The notes under the pieces are model-generated. The model had not been told where the DNA came from, made no database searches, and saw only the letters and a list, made by a program, of their open reading frames with translations. The position numbers were made by a program, and so were the translations under genes. This document shows positions 43,602 through 52,565 of a DNA stretch of 55,442 nt, piece after piece; position 1 is the stretch's first letter, and every line of letters starts with the position of its first letter. The DNA comes from Cytophagales bacterium CG12_big_fil_rev_8_21_14_0_65_40_12. Lineage in GTDB: Bacteria > Bacteroidota > Bacteroidia > Cytophagales > Cyclobacteriaceae. The DNA lies in the NCBI GenBank assembly GCA_002786855.1, contig PCUU01000095.1, forward strand, positions 1 to 55,442, written 5' to 3'.

Positions 43602-44593
43602 AACCTGAGTTCATCCAATATGTCCTGCGCAGCGGGGATATCATTATAGTGCCACTTTTTAATTACGGTGCCATTTTCAAGCAGCACCAATCCGGGATTT
43701 GACCTGATCATTGTTTTTAGAAGGGTCGCATCAGAGTAAAAATACGGAATGGCCAGCTGTACTTCATGCCTTAATGCTTCGAACTGTGCCCCAGAAGATG
43801 AAGTAATTGCGATGATTTCCATACTTTTATTGGCAGCTGCTATCAGCGAAATTAAATCAGGGTAAGCCTTCAAGTCTGTCTTCTCTGCCTCATGAATTAC
43901 TACGAGCAGCTTTGTGCCTGTCAGTATATTTTGAGTTTCATCACCGGTATCGCTCCAAATGGCAAAGTTGGTTATTTTCGGTACTTCATTCGGATCGTTA
44001 GCGGGAGGCAACATGGCTGTTGGAATACTTGTACCCACTTTATAAGCTCTGAAATCGATGAATGGCAAATGCGTAATGGCTAAATAAGACACCAGCAAGC
44101 AGAAAACCAGTGAACCTCCAAGGGCAATAGATTTTACCTTCAACCCTGATAAAACCTCATTCTTCTTTCGATTTATAAAGAGTACTAGAATCAGAGCAAG
44201 CAGAACAATATCCTTGATAAAAGACTGCCAAGGCGTTAATTTGATAGCATCTCCAAAACAACCACAGTCTGTTACTTTATTGAAATAAGCCGAATAGAAA
44301 GTGAGGAAGGTGAAGAAAAGTATGATTGCCAACAGCAAACTCGTGGTAAGCTTTGGTTTATATTTTAACAGCACGGCAAGCCCCAAAACGATTTCTAAGG
44401 TAGAAAGGAATATCGAGAGGAATAGTGCCAATGGTTTAAGAGACTCGAAAAACGGAGCAATATCTACAGCGAATACTGTAAAATACTCTTCAAGTTTGAT
44501 CTGAGTACCAACGGGATCGTTGATTTTTATCAACCCAGAAAAGATAAAAAGCCCACCTACAATAAATCGCGCAACACTGTTGAATACTTTCAT
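43574..44593 (-). CDS. DoxX/MauE-like membrane protein with thioredoxin-like tail (BT_3928 type)
   Basis: 339 residues from ATG 44593, overlapping the upstream stop (ATGA). Four TM helices make up the DoxX-like part (ARFIVGGLFIFSGLIKINDP at the start), with the DCGCFGDA motif in the loop. The C-terminal 130 residues look like a thioredoxin fold (LLVVIHEAEKTDL, IIAITSSSG, GLVLLENGTVIKKW) but lack a CxxC. It may be a quinone-linked redox or thiol protein. Function unknown. Confidence 0.75.
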   Translation of the reverse strand: MKVFNSVARFIVGGLFIFSGLIKINDPVGTQIKLEEYFTVFAVDIAPFFESLKPLALFLSIFLSTLEIVLGLAVLLKYKPKLTTSLLLAIILFFTFLTFYSAYFNKVTDCGCFGDAIKLTPWQSFIKDIVLLALILVLFINRKKNEVLSGLKVKSIALGGSLVFCLLVSYLAITHLPFIDFRAYKVGTSIPTAMLPPANDPNEVPKITNFAIWSDTGDETQNILTGTKLLVVIHEAEKTDLKAYPDLISLIAAANKSMEIIAITSSSGAQFEALRHEVQLAIPYFYSDATLLKTMIRSNPGLVLLENGTVIKKWHYNDIPAAQDILDELRLWKKVRRSI

Positions 44594-45138
44594 AATTTGG
44601 CAAAGCCCATTAAAATCAAACAAAAAACTGAATAGTTGATCATATCTTGATAATTGGCATCAATACCCTCAGAAATGATCGTAACCCCTTGATTATCTTC
44701 AATCTGCTTTACTCTAAGCAGTTTCATTAAGATAATATCGGTCATAGAGCTTACGCGCATATCGCGCCAGGCCTCACCATAGTCGTGATTTTTATCCATC
44801 AATAGCTCAAAAGTAGACTTTACTTTCTGATCGTATAGTGGTTCAATCGTTTCAACATCCAACTCAAAAGGATCAGTTTCGCGAAGTTCCATTTGGATTA
44901 ATGCGATGATGCAATAATTGATAATCCCAATAAACTCGCCTGTAATTCCGTCTTCAACCTTCTGGTTTCCTTTGTTTTGTATGGACTGAATTCGCTTGGC
45001 TTTTATAAAAATCTGATCAGTGATCGAAGGCAGTCGCAAGATTCGCCAAGCTGTTCCGTAATCCTTTGTCTTCTTCAAAAATATGTCTTTACAGGCCTCT
45101 ATAACTTGCTTATATTCGCCTATGGTTTGCTCCTCCAA
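44590..45138 (-). CDS. DUF1599 protein with internal duplication
   Basis: 182 residues made of two similar halves: KKTKDYGTAWRILRLPSITDQIFIKAKRI and KNHDYGEAWRDMRVSSMTDIILMKLLRV. It is conserved across Bacteroidota with no known role; the acid/DYG-x-AWR pattern hints at a MazG-like nucleotide or metal site. The start is TTG 45138; an upstream in-frame stop is ten codons back and no ATG is available. It is divergent from folP across only 30 bases. Confidence 0.8.
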   Translation of the reverse strand: MEEQTIGEYKQVIEACKDIFLKKTKDYGTAWRILRLPSITDQIFIKAKRIQSIQNKGNQKVEDGITGEFIGIINYCIIALIQMELRETDPFELDVETIEPLYDQKVKSTFELLMDKNHDYGEAWRDMRVSSMTDIILMKLLRVKQIEDNQGVTIISEGIDANYQDMINYSVFCLILMGFAKL

Positions 45139-45168
45139 GATCGTTGGTTTTAGTGCTAAAGGAATTTA

Positions 45169-46026
45169 TTGAAAGCGAAAGATAAAATATTTCAGGTTAA
45201 AAATACATTGAACTTGCGCGGAAATCTGGTTTCACTCGAAACCCCTGCTGTAATGGGAATAGTGAACGTAACGCCTGATAGTTTCTATGCTGCAAGTAGA
45301 CAATCAAGGGAATCAGAGGTTATTATAGCTGCCCGAAAAATGCTCGAAGAAGGTGCATTGATTCTTGATATTGGAGGTTACTCGTCAAGGCCGGGCGCAG
45401 TTGATATTAGCATCGCGGAAGAACGCCAGCGAGTAACGAAAGCCATAGCGGCCGTAATAAGAGAATTCCCAAACGCATTTATTTCAATCGATACGTTTAG
45501 AAGTGAGGTTGCAAAAGCTGCGATTGAATCTGGCGCTTGCATGGTCAATGATATTTCCGGTGGTAGTCTGGATAATGAAATGTTCGATACTGTGGCTCAA
45601 TTAAAAGTGCCCTATGTGCTGATGCACATGAGAGGAACGCCCCAAAACATGGTTCAGCTTACCGCCTATGACAGCTTACTAAAGGACATTGCGCTATTTT
45701 TCGCAGAAAAGGTCAGTCAACTGAAGGCAAAAGGGGTAAACGATATCATTTTAGACCCAGGCTTCGGATTTGCAAAAACAGTAGCGCAAGGCTATGAGAT
45801 TTTGCAAAATTTGGACTATTTTAAAACATTGCAACTACCTTTACTCGTTGGTCTATCAAGAAAATCCATGATCTATAGGACGTTGGGGATTACTCCAGAG
45901 GAATCATTGAATGGCACCACAGCAGCCAATATGGCGGCACTCATCAATGGAGCATCCATTTTAAGAGTTCATGACGTAAAAGAAGCAAGGGAAACAATAC
46001 AACTTTTTAAATCAATTTATCCGTGA
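45169..46026 (+). CDS. folP: Dihydropteroate synthase
   Basis: 285 residues. It joins dihydropterin pyrophosphate with p-aminobenzoate in folate synthesis (the sulfonamide target). GIVNVTPDSF, LDIGGYSSRPGA, ISIDTFRSEVA, NDISGG, HMRGTPQNM, LDPGFGFAK, and LVGLSRKS are the expected motifs. TTG 45169 is chosen because AAAGGA precedes it by five bases and no ATG occurs before the conserved core. Its stop overlaps the cdaA GTG (GTGA), so the two are coupled. Confidence 0.95.
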   Translation: MKAKDKIFQVKNTLNLRGNLVSLETPAVMGIVNVTPDSFYAASRQSRESEVIIAARKMLEEGALILDIGGYSSRPGAVDISIAEERQRVTKAIAAVIREFPNAFISIDTFRSEVAKAAIESGACMVNDISGGSLDNEMFDTVAQLKVPYVLMHMRGTPQNMVQLTAYDSLLKDIALFFAEKVSQLKAKGVNDIILDPGFGFAKTVAQGYEILQNLDYFKTLQLPLLVGLSRKSMIYRTLGITPEESLNGTTAANMAALINGASILRVHDVKEARETIQLFKSIYP

Positions 46027-46871
46027 TATACGCTTTCAAACTTGGATTTCTGGACATCAGATGGGTCGATATAGTCGACATCCTTTTGGTGAGCGTACTA
46101 CTTTACCAAGTGTATAAGCTCCTAAAAGGTAGCGTGGCGGTACGGGTTTTGGTTGGATTTCTTTCGCTATACCTTATTTATTTGGTGGTGAAAGCTGCCC
46201 AAATGGAATTACTAGCTGGTATTCTAGGTCAATTTATGGGCGTGGGAGTGCTCGCGGCTATCATTATTTTCTCTCAAGAAATTCGAAAATTCTTGTTGAT
46301 ACTCGGCAAAACCTCCTTTAGGAATAGTGGCATCTTAGAATCCATTTTCATCTGGAGAAAGAGACGACCTAAAATCAATATGAATATCACAGCCGTGATT
46401 GAAGCGGCCAAAAGTCTATCAGGATCCAATACGGGTGCTTTGATGGTTTTTTCTAGAAATACTGAGTTGAAGTTTTATGCCGATTCGGGAGATTTATTAG
46501 ATGCTTTTATCTCGAAAAGATTACTCATTTCAATTTTTAACAAATACAGCCCTTTACACGATGGTGCCGTAATTCTTTATGAAGGAAGAATAAAAGCTGC
46601 AAGGTGCTTGTTGCCCGTGAGTGAAAGGGACAACCTGCCCGCACAATGGGGATTGAGACACAGGGCCGCTTTGGGAATGTCAGAAGCCACTGACACCCTA
46701 ATCCTCATTATTTCCGAAGAAACCGGTCAAATGTCAATTGCCAGAAATGGTAAAATTGACAACAATCTTTCCGCTCCTGAAATCAGAAAAAAGCTCAATC
46801 GCTATCTGAGAGAAGAAGAAGCGGAATCTACCGAGGAAGAAAGGGTGGATAATTTTGAAGTGGCTACTTGA
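46023..46871 (+). CDS. cdaA: Diadenylate cyclase CdaA
   Basis: 282 residues, starting with GTG 46023. Three TM helices (about 15-78) precede the DAC domain. The catalytic motifs are SPLHDGAVILYEG (DGA) and GLRHRAALGMSE (RHR). It makes c-di-AMP from two ATP, which controls osmolyte and potassium balance. Coupled to folP by a four-base overlap, a pairing I know from other Bacteroidota. The CdaR regulator of Firmicutes is absent here. Confidence 0.93.
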   Translation: MIYAFKLGFLDIRWVDIVDILLVSVLLYQVYKLLKGSVAVRVLVGFLSLYLIYLVVKAAQMELLAGILGQFMGVGVLAAIIIFSQEIRKFLLILGKTSFRNSGILESIFIWRKRRPKINMNITAVIEAAKSLSGSNTGALMVFSRNTELKFYADSGDLLDAFISKRLLISIFNKYSPLHDGAVILYEGRIKAARCLLPVSERDNLPAQWGLRHRAALGMSEATDTLILIISEETGQMSIARNGKIDNNLSAPEIRKKLNRYLREEEAESTEEERVDNFEVAT

Positions 46872-46880
46872 TTTTGGTTT

Positions 46881-48599
46881 TCACTTCAAACTATTGATTA
46901 AGGATTCTGTGAGTTTAGTTAAGTTAACTTTGACTTCGGCCAACTTTGAGTTGAATTCCATATCATTTTCAGGATTTAAATCCCCAATAGTCACAATGAC
47001 ATTTTGATAATACTCAGCCCAAGTGGCTAGAATATATTGTTCATCGCCAATCACTCCTCCTTCGGCTAAAGCTGTTTTACTTAATTCCGCCTCTTCTTTC
47101 AATCTGGTGCTAGCAATTCTCTCAATTCGCCCCAAAAGTAGCTCAGCCGTTTCTGGTTTGTTCTCGGTGAGTAATAATGAAATAGACATTGCACCAATGC
47201 CTACATTTTTCAGTGTCGTGGCAGAAACTTTATCAATACGATCTTGATCGGTGTGATAAAATTGATCGGTGAAATGCCAAAGTAAAACCGCTGGGATATT
47301 CCCACGCAGAAATGGAACATGGTCACTTCCTCCTTCAAAAGGATTAAATTTTACCACCCAGTTTTTTTGTTCCCCGATATGCTGAAAGACAGAAATCGCT
47401 AAATCGTTTAAATAGTGTGGTTTGAGTTGCTCCTTAGTCATTACATCTCCGCCCCACTCGGTATGTTTCTCATTTCCGCGCGTCCAAATGGTAGCCGGAT
47501 CTGGCATTTTTTCAATCAAAAAGGTACCACCAGTTAAATCAGTATTTTGCCCTACCATATCCAAACTCATTCCCCACTTAATCCCTTTTGCCCTTTCCGC
47601 ATCTTCTTGAACATAGCGACCTGTAGATACAATTTCATCCCCAAATAAATAGGTGATAGTTCTTTCTGGATTTACTTTACCAGCCTTGATTAATCTTGCC
47701 GTTGCTGAAGCTACTTCCCCTAAAGCACCTACCCCACTGGCATTGTCATTGGCACCTGGTTCTTGTACATGGGCGCTGAAAACAAATCGTTCATCGCGCA
47801 ATTTGCTGCCCTTAATTTCTGCCACCAAAGTAAGTTCTTCTGACTGATACACTTTGGTTTCGAGGTTAACAGTCAATTGGTTTCGACCATTTTGCAATTC
47901 GTTTTTCAAAATCTCAAAGGCTTGAAAGGAAAGCAGCACCCCGAAAGATTGTGCATTTTCATCACGGGGAATACTTGTGAAAGAAATTGAATTTTGATTC
48001 TTTTCTGGTTGATTGAACCCTGGTACGCGATAAGTAATCACTCCTGCAGCTCCATGTTTTTGAACGGCCTCTCTAAAAAGCGCCCCAGGACTTGTTTCTG
48101 CAAAAACTAATTTCCCCTTCAAGTCGAGGCCATTTAGCACTTCATTGGAAAACTTCGGGACATAAACGACTTCAAATGTTTGATCGCCACTAGTTCCATA
48201 GGAATGCGAAGCAATCATGTTGAAATTAGTTTTGAAGTTCATCAACTCCTCTCCCGATTGCAGCTTTACAACACCCGAAACTGGTTCCCAGGTGGTGCCT
48301 TTCATTTCTCGCTTTTCAATGCGGTAGGTAAATCGATCGGTAGGTTTTGCATTTTCTTCCAATACATAACCAGCCGATTTCAGTTTTTCAACTACATGAT
48401 AGATGCTTTTATTGAAGCCTTCATTTCCAGCAAGTCTCCAAAATTTCTCCACAAAAGCCACGGTTTCAAACGCTTCTGTTTGATTAAAGCTTTCATCGGC
48501 CATTTGATAGTAGCGATTGAAGAAAGCATCATTTTGGAAAGCCAAAGCGGATTGTGTCAGTAAAAAAAGGCCTAAAGTGACTTGGATTAATCTGCGCAT
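46881..48599 (-). CDS. Exported M28-family zinc aminopeptidase
   Basis: 572 residues. Signal peptide: LIQVTLGLFLLTQSALA before FQN. A PA insert domain follows (about 130-230, with GLDLKGKLVFAE), then the M28 catalytic part. The zinc ligands are in FSAHVQEPGANDNASGVGA, FGDEIVSTG, and LRGNIPAVLLWHFTDQFYHTDQDRIDKV (the late HTDxD). The first His-x-Asp is HVQE here, an atypical ligand context. Likely periplasmic or surface peptidase. Confidence 0.85.
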   Translation of the reverse strand: MRRLIQVTLGLFLLTQSALAFQNDAFFNRYYQMADESFNQTEAFETVAFVEKFWRLAGNEGFNKSIYHVVEKLKSAGYVLEENAKPTDRFTYRIEKREMKGTTWEPVSGVVKLQSGEELMNFKTNFNMIASHSYGTSGDQTFEVVYVPKFSNEVLNGLDLKGKLVFAETSPGALFREAVQKHGAAGVITYRVPGFNQPEKNQNSISFTSIPRDENAQSFGVLLSFQAFEILKNELQNGRNQLTVNLETKVYQSEELTLVAEIKGSKLRDERFVFSAHVQEPGANDNASGVGALGEVASATARLIKAGKVNPERTITYLFGDEIVSTGRYVQEDAERAKGIKWGMSLDMVGQNTDLTGGTFLIEKMPDPATIWTRGNEKHTEWGGDVMTKEQLKPHYLNDLAISVFQHIGEQKNWVVKFNPFEGGSDHVPFLRGNIPAVLLWHFTDQFYHTDQDRIDKVSATTLKNVGIGAMSISLLLTENKPETAELLLGRIERIASTRLKEEAELSKTALAEGGVIGDEQYILATWAEYYQNVIVTIGDLNPENDMEFNSKLAEVKVNLTKLTESLINSLK

Positions 48600-48613
48600 A
48601 TGAAAAAATAAAT

Positions 48614-49198
48614 TTATTCGAAACCTAAGTCCTGAAGTGCTCTATAAATCTCCAAGCAAATCCATGCATCAGTTGCCGCATAGCTGATTTGCTTGTCCGT
48701 GTATTCCTCTGCTTCCCAGTTTGATGTCTGTGCAGACTTAGAAATTCTTATTCCCAGCATCATTCCAGCCAAATTTCTAGCGCCAATATTTTCGGCACCA
48801 ATCTCTTTAAACCTAATATTCAAATCAAGGAAGCCTCTTTTATCAAACCTGCGCAGCCTGTTGAGCAAGTTAAAGTCATCATCGAGTCCAATGCCAACCT
48901 TAACGATATTTGGGTTTTCCATAAAATCGACAATGCAGTCCATTAAGCCAGTTTGCATAATCCTGAGCAGATATACTTTATCATCGGTCGCAATTTGGAT
49001 CAACGAAATTTGACGGATTTGGCCCTTTTTGAAGGTAGGCCGGGCCTCAGTATCGAAACCGACCACCGAAAATTGGCTTATTTCTCTCAAAGCCCCTCGG
49101 ATTGTTTCTTCAGATGCCGCAATCACCACTTTCCCCTCATATTGAGAAAGTGGTAACTCCATTAACTCCTCTTTACTTATTGATTTTTGAAAACTCAT
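48614..49198 (-). CDS. 3'-5' exonuclease, RNase D-like domain
   Basis: 194 residues. A DEDDy nuclease: VVGFDTEARPTFKKGQ (Exo I, Asp and Glu), VGIGLDDDFNLLNRL (Exo II) and YAATDAWICLEIY (Exo III, Tyr and Asp). It degrades the 3' ends of RNA or DNA. There is no HRDC domain, so it is not full-length RNase D. Its ATG overlaps the nhaC stop (ATGA). Confidence 0.9.
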   Translation of the reverse strand: MSFQKSISKEELMELPLSQYEGKVVIAASEETIRGALREISQFSVVGFDTEARPTFKKGQIRQISLIQIATDDKVYLLRIMQTGLMDCIVDFMENPNIVKVGIGLDDDFNLLNRLRRFDKRGFLDLNIRFKEIGAENIGARNLAGMMLGIRISKSAQTSNWEAEEYTDKQISYAATDAWICLEIYRALQDLGFE

Positions 49199-50664
49199 GC
49201 TGCGGTTTCAGTCGTTTCGGCTTTTTTAGGAAGAATCCTTCTGATTTTAATATTCAAGTATGCGAAAGCCACGGTCATCAACGGACTTATGATGTTGAAA
49301 AAGGCGTAAGGCGCGTAGTCTAGCGTAGCCACCCCCAATACGTTGGAATGATAGGCGCCACAAGTATTCCAAGGCACTAAAACAGAGGTTACCGTGCCTG
49401 AATCTTCTAAGGTTCTCGATAAATTTTCTGGCGCCAGCCCCTTCTTTTTATAAATATCAGCATACATTCTGCCTGGCACTACAATGGCCAAATATTGATC
49501 GGAAGCCGTTGCATTAAAAAACATGGTTGTCGCAGCGGTTGCCGCAACTGTTGACCCTGTAGAATGAACTCTTGCAATTACTGCCTCTGCAATTCTTTTC
49601 AAAAGCCCAGTAGATTCCATTACGCCACCAAAAATCATAGCAGATAATATTAGCCAAACAGTACCGAGCATGCCATGCATACCTCCCGAAGTCAAAAGTT
49701 CATCCACGATTGCATTGCCTGTAACAATACTAATGTCTCCGTACAGCGATCTCATTATTCCAACAAAAGTAATTTCCCAGCTTGCCCCTTCGTAGTTCGC
49801 CACACTTTGCACCACATCTGGCTGAAAAATAAGGGCGAAAACAGCTCCTAACAAAGCTCCAATTAGTATGGCCGGAACCGCGGGCATTTTCTTTACGATC
49901 ATTACGATTACTGCAACAGGCACTAGAAAAAGCCAGCCAGAAATATTGAATTTAGAGGATATAGCGGTTAAAATAGTTCCTGTTTCCGTTACCGCTCCAT
50001 CTCCGCCATTTACAAAGCCAAGAATCAGGAATAAAATAAGCGTAATTGAAATTGAAGGAACAGTTGTGTATACCATATATCGAATATGAGTAAACAAGTC
50101 TGTACCAGCCATGGCCGGTGCCAAATTGGTGGTATCAGAAAGTGGTGACATTTTATCACCAAAATAAGCGCCTGAAAGTACCGCTCCTGCAATCATCCCC
50201 TCATTAATCCCCAATGCCTGACCGATACCAATTAGGGCAATCCCTACAGTAGCCGATGTTGTCCAAGAACTGCCCGTGGCCATTGAAACAATAGAACAAA
50301 TGATACAGGCTGCGAATAGAAAAATTGTAGGATTTAAAATTTGAAGGCCGTAATAAATCATGGCAGGAACAATTCCGCTCAGCAGCCAAGTACCAGCTAA
50401 AGAACCGATTAATAACAGTATTAGAATGGACGCCATGGCAGAGCTTATGCTCTTAACAATTCCCCTCTGAATCTTCTCCCAATCGTAGCCCAGCCTAAGC
50501 GCGACCAAAGTTGCCACTCCTGCAGCCAGGATTAAAATGATTTGGTTTGAACCATCCAATGAAGCATCGCCAAATATCCTAACATTGATAAATAAGGCAA
50601 CAACAAGAAAGATAATGGGTATGAAAGCCTGAAATAGAGTCGGCTGTTTATAGACTTTAGTCAT
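49195..50664 (-). CDS. nhaC: Na+/H+ antiporter NhaC family
   Basis: 489 residues with about 11 to 12 TM helices. The NhaC signatures are GSWTTSATVGIALIGIG, GAVLSGAYFGDKMSPLSDTTNLAPAMAG, and SDQYLAIVVPGRMYADIYKKKGL with ALEDSGTVTS-like RTLEDSGTVTSVLVPWNTCGAY. It exchanges sodium for protons, fitting a marine or saline habitat. It is followed on the same strand by the exonuclease. Confidence 0.93.
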   Translation of the reverse strand: MTKVYKQPTLFQAFIPIIFLVVALFINVRIFGDASLDGSNQIILILAAGVATLVALRLGYDWEKIQRGIVKSISSAMASILILLLIGSLAGTWLLSGIVPAMIYYGLQILNPTIFLFAACIICSIVSMATGSSWTTSATVGIALIGIGQALGINEGMIAGAVLSGAYFGDKMSPLSDTTNLAPAMAGTDLFTHIRYMVYTTVPSISITLILFLILGFVNGGDGAVTETGTILTAISSKFNISGWLFLVPVAVIVMIVKKMPAVPAILIGALLGAVFALIFQPDVVQSVANYEGASWEITFVGIMRSLYGDISIVTGNAIVDELLTSGGMHGMLGTVWLILSAMIFGGVMESTGLLKRIAEAVIARVHSTGSTVAATAATTMFFNATASDQYLAIVVPGRMYADIYKKKGLAPENLSRTLEDSGTVTSVLVPWNTCGAYHSNVLGVATLDYAPYAFFNIISPLMTVAFAYLNIKIRRILPKKAETTETAA

Positions 50665-50705
50665 GGTTCTATTAGTGTCAAGTTTTGAAGATAAGAAGAT
50701 TTATT

Positions 50706-51824
50706 TTATTCGAACACCATTGCAGCTAATCGCTCACCAACTTTACTGCCAATGGCAACCCCCATGCCGCCAAGTCGCACACCCAAGACAATATTCTGGC
50801 TATGTTTTTTCACAATGGGTTGCTTTGTTTTGCCAAAAGCCATGATCCCCGCCCAAGCATAATCTACTTCAAAATGCGTGTTTGGCAGAATAACTTCGCT
50901 TAAATCACTTTTTAGTCTTTCAAGTATCAATTCCTTGATTTCAAACTCGGTGCTTTCCTCTCCTTTCAAATCCAAATTCCTTCCTCCACCAAAAATCACC
51001 CGGTCTTTGAAGTTTCTAAAGTAATAATAACCCTCTTGATAGTGGAAAGTCCCTTTGAATGGTAGGTTTTCAATCGGCTTGGTCACCAGCACTACCCCAC
51101 GCCCCGGTACTAAGTCGGTTTCTGGGAGTAATTTCTTTGTGAATGCATTGCTGCAAATCGCCAGTTTCTTGGCCTTAAAAGTTACATCGCCTTTAATTAA
51201 AACTTCTACGCCATCGGAGCCATCATTAAAAGTTTGAACTTCGCAATTGGTAAAGATTTTGATTTTCAATTGTTGCGCTAAAGCCTCTAAATTCTTCATC
51301 ATTTTGCCCGTATCAATCTGAGATTCCAACGGATTATAAATCAAGCTTTTTACTTTCGAGGCACTAAAGCAAAACTTCGCAATTAAGTCCTTCCTTTCTT
51401 GATAAATAGGTTGATTGAAGAGCGGTTTGAGCAGCGCATTGACTTTCTCCATTGACTGAAGGGCATTTAAGTCATCTTCAAATAGAAGTTCATAGCCACC
51501 GTGGTTTTTGAAACCGATTTCTTTGTCGCCCAATCGCTTTCGGAGCAATTCTAAGCCTTTCCATCTGAATTCTACCAAATCGGTCACCTCAGATGAACTC
51601 ATTAAATCCATGTCGTTGAGGATTTCCGTGAGGCTACCAAAACATGCAAATCCTGCATTTTTTGTGCTTGCACCCGAAGGGAATGTATCCCGCTCTAAAA
51701 TGGCTATGGTGCCTTTAGGGTTGATTTCCCGAATCGAAATAGCGGTAGAAAGCCCGACAATTCCTCCCCCAATGATTATATAGTCATAATCTAAAAACGA
51801 CTGTCTTTCCCAAAAACTCAACAT
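50706..51824 (-). CDS. FAD-dependent amino-acid oxidase/dehydrogenase (DAO family)
   Basis: 372 residues from ATG 51824; a GTG at 51830 is in frame. The FAD-binding site is YDYIIIGGGIVGLSTAISI and ERDTFPSGASTKNAGFACFG. A later NLDLKGEESTEFEI and YYFRNFKDRVIFGGGRNL contact FAD, and WAGIMAFGKTKQPIV is near the active site. Substrate could be glycine, a D-amino acid or a related amine; the loops do not decide. It is divergent from the DUF4442 gene. Confidence 0.85.
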   Translation of the reverse strand: MLSFWERQSFLDYDYIIIGGGIVGLSTAISIREINPKGTIAILERDTFPSGASTKNAGFACFGSLTEILNDMDLMSSSEVTDLVEFRWKGLELLRKRLGDKEIGFKNHGGYELLFEDDLNALQSMEKVNALLKPLFNQPIYQERKDLIAKFCFSASKVKSLIYNPLESQIDTGKMMKNLEALAQQLKIKIFTNCEVQTFNDGSDGVEVLIKGDVTFKAKKLAICSNAFTKKLLPETDLVPGRGVVLVTKPIENLPFKGTFHYQEGYYYFRNFKDRVIFGGGRNLDLKGEESTEFEIKELILERLKSDLSEVILPNTHFEVDYAWAGIMAFGKTKQPIVKKHSQNIVLGVRLGGMGVAIGSKVGERLAAMVFE

Positions 51825-51875
51825 GAACACTACTTTTAAAGAAACTTGCCTAAATTAATTGAAAAATATCAGACC

Positions 51876-52385
51876 ATGTTCGAACCAGCGAAGATGCTTG
51901 AAAAAGCAAAGACCTCTAAAACTCACTTATCCCTCCTTAATTTCGGCCTCTTAAGGATGATCCCCTTTAACAAACCGCACGGCATCAAGATCGTGGAGAT
52001 CAAAGATCAAAGCGTAAAAACCATCTTCCCCTACAAGCGATCGAACTTCAACCATATCAAAGGGCTGCATGCTTGCGGACTCGCCACTGTGTCAGAATTT
52101 ACCACGGGTATAGTTTTGCTTTCGACCTTGGACCCTCAAAAATACAGGATCATCATGCAAAAAATGGAAATGAACTATCATTATCAAGGTAAAATGGACG
52201 CCTATGCTGAATTTTCCGTGACTGACGAGTGGTTGAAAAATGAGGTAATAGATCCCATTGCGGCCAAGGATGCTGTAGTGGTTAATTGCGAGGTAAAAGT
52301 ACATGATAAAGCGGGCAACCATTTGACCACAGGCAATATCTACTGGCAAATCAAATCATGGTCTAAAGTGAAAACCAAGGCTTGA
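51876..52385 (+). CDS. Hotdog-fold DUF4442 protein
   Basis: 169 residues from ATG 51876; a TTG at 51846 gives a longer frame. HLSLLNFGLLRMIPFNKPHGIKIVEIKDQ at the start and HIKGLHACGLATVSEFTTGIVLLS in the middle are typical of the DUF4442 hotdog family (related to acyl-CoA thioesterases). Likely a cytosolic homodimer. Function unknown. Two inverted repeats follow. Confidence 0.8.
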   Translation: MFEPAKMLEKAKTSKTHLSLLNFGLLRMIPFNKPHGIKIVEIKDQSVKTIFPYKRSNFNHIKGLHACGLATVSEFTTGIVLLSTLDPQKYRIIMQKMEMNYHYQGKMDAYAEFSVTDEWLKNEVIDPIAAKDAVVVNCEVKVHDKAGNHLTTGNIYWQIKSWSKVKTKA

Positions 52386-52395
52386 AATCAGAAAA

Positions 52396-52422
52396 TGCAT
52401 AAAATTCAGAAAATTTTATGCA
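52396..52422 (+). terminator. First inverted repeat after the DUF4442 gene
   Basis: Perfect 11-bp arms (TGCATAAAATT at 52396-52406, AATTTTATGCA at 52412-52422) with loop CAGAA. Ten bases past the stop. The following bases CTCACTTTT give only a weak T-tract. Confidence 0.5.
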
Positions 52423-52467
52423 CTCACTTTTATGCGTTTTACATATAAACGTTAGCTGTAATTTTGA

Positions 52468-52502
52468 AAAAAGTGAGTTTAAATGATTTAAACTCACTTT
52501 TT
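52468..52502. terminator. Second, longer inverted repeat (16-bp stem)
   Basis: AAAAAGTGAGTTTAAA (52468-52483) pairs with TTTAAACTCACTTTTT (52487-52502) around a TGA loop. T-runs on both strands fit a bidirectional terminator. ACTCACTTTT occurs both here and at 52422-52431. Confidence 0.6.
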
Positions 52503-52565
52503 CCAAAGGCTCAATATTTGGAATTGTTGAGAGTTCTGTCTTAATTCAATTCCGCTTAGCAAAAA

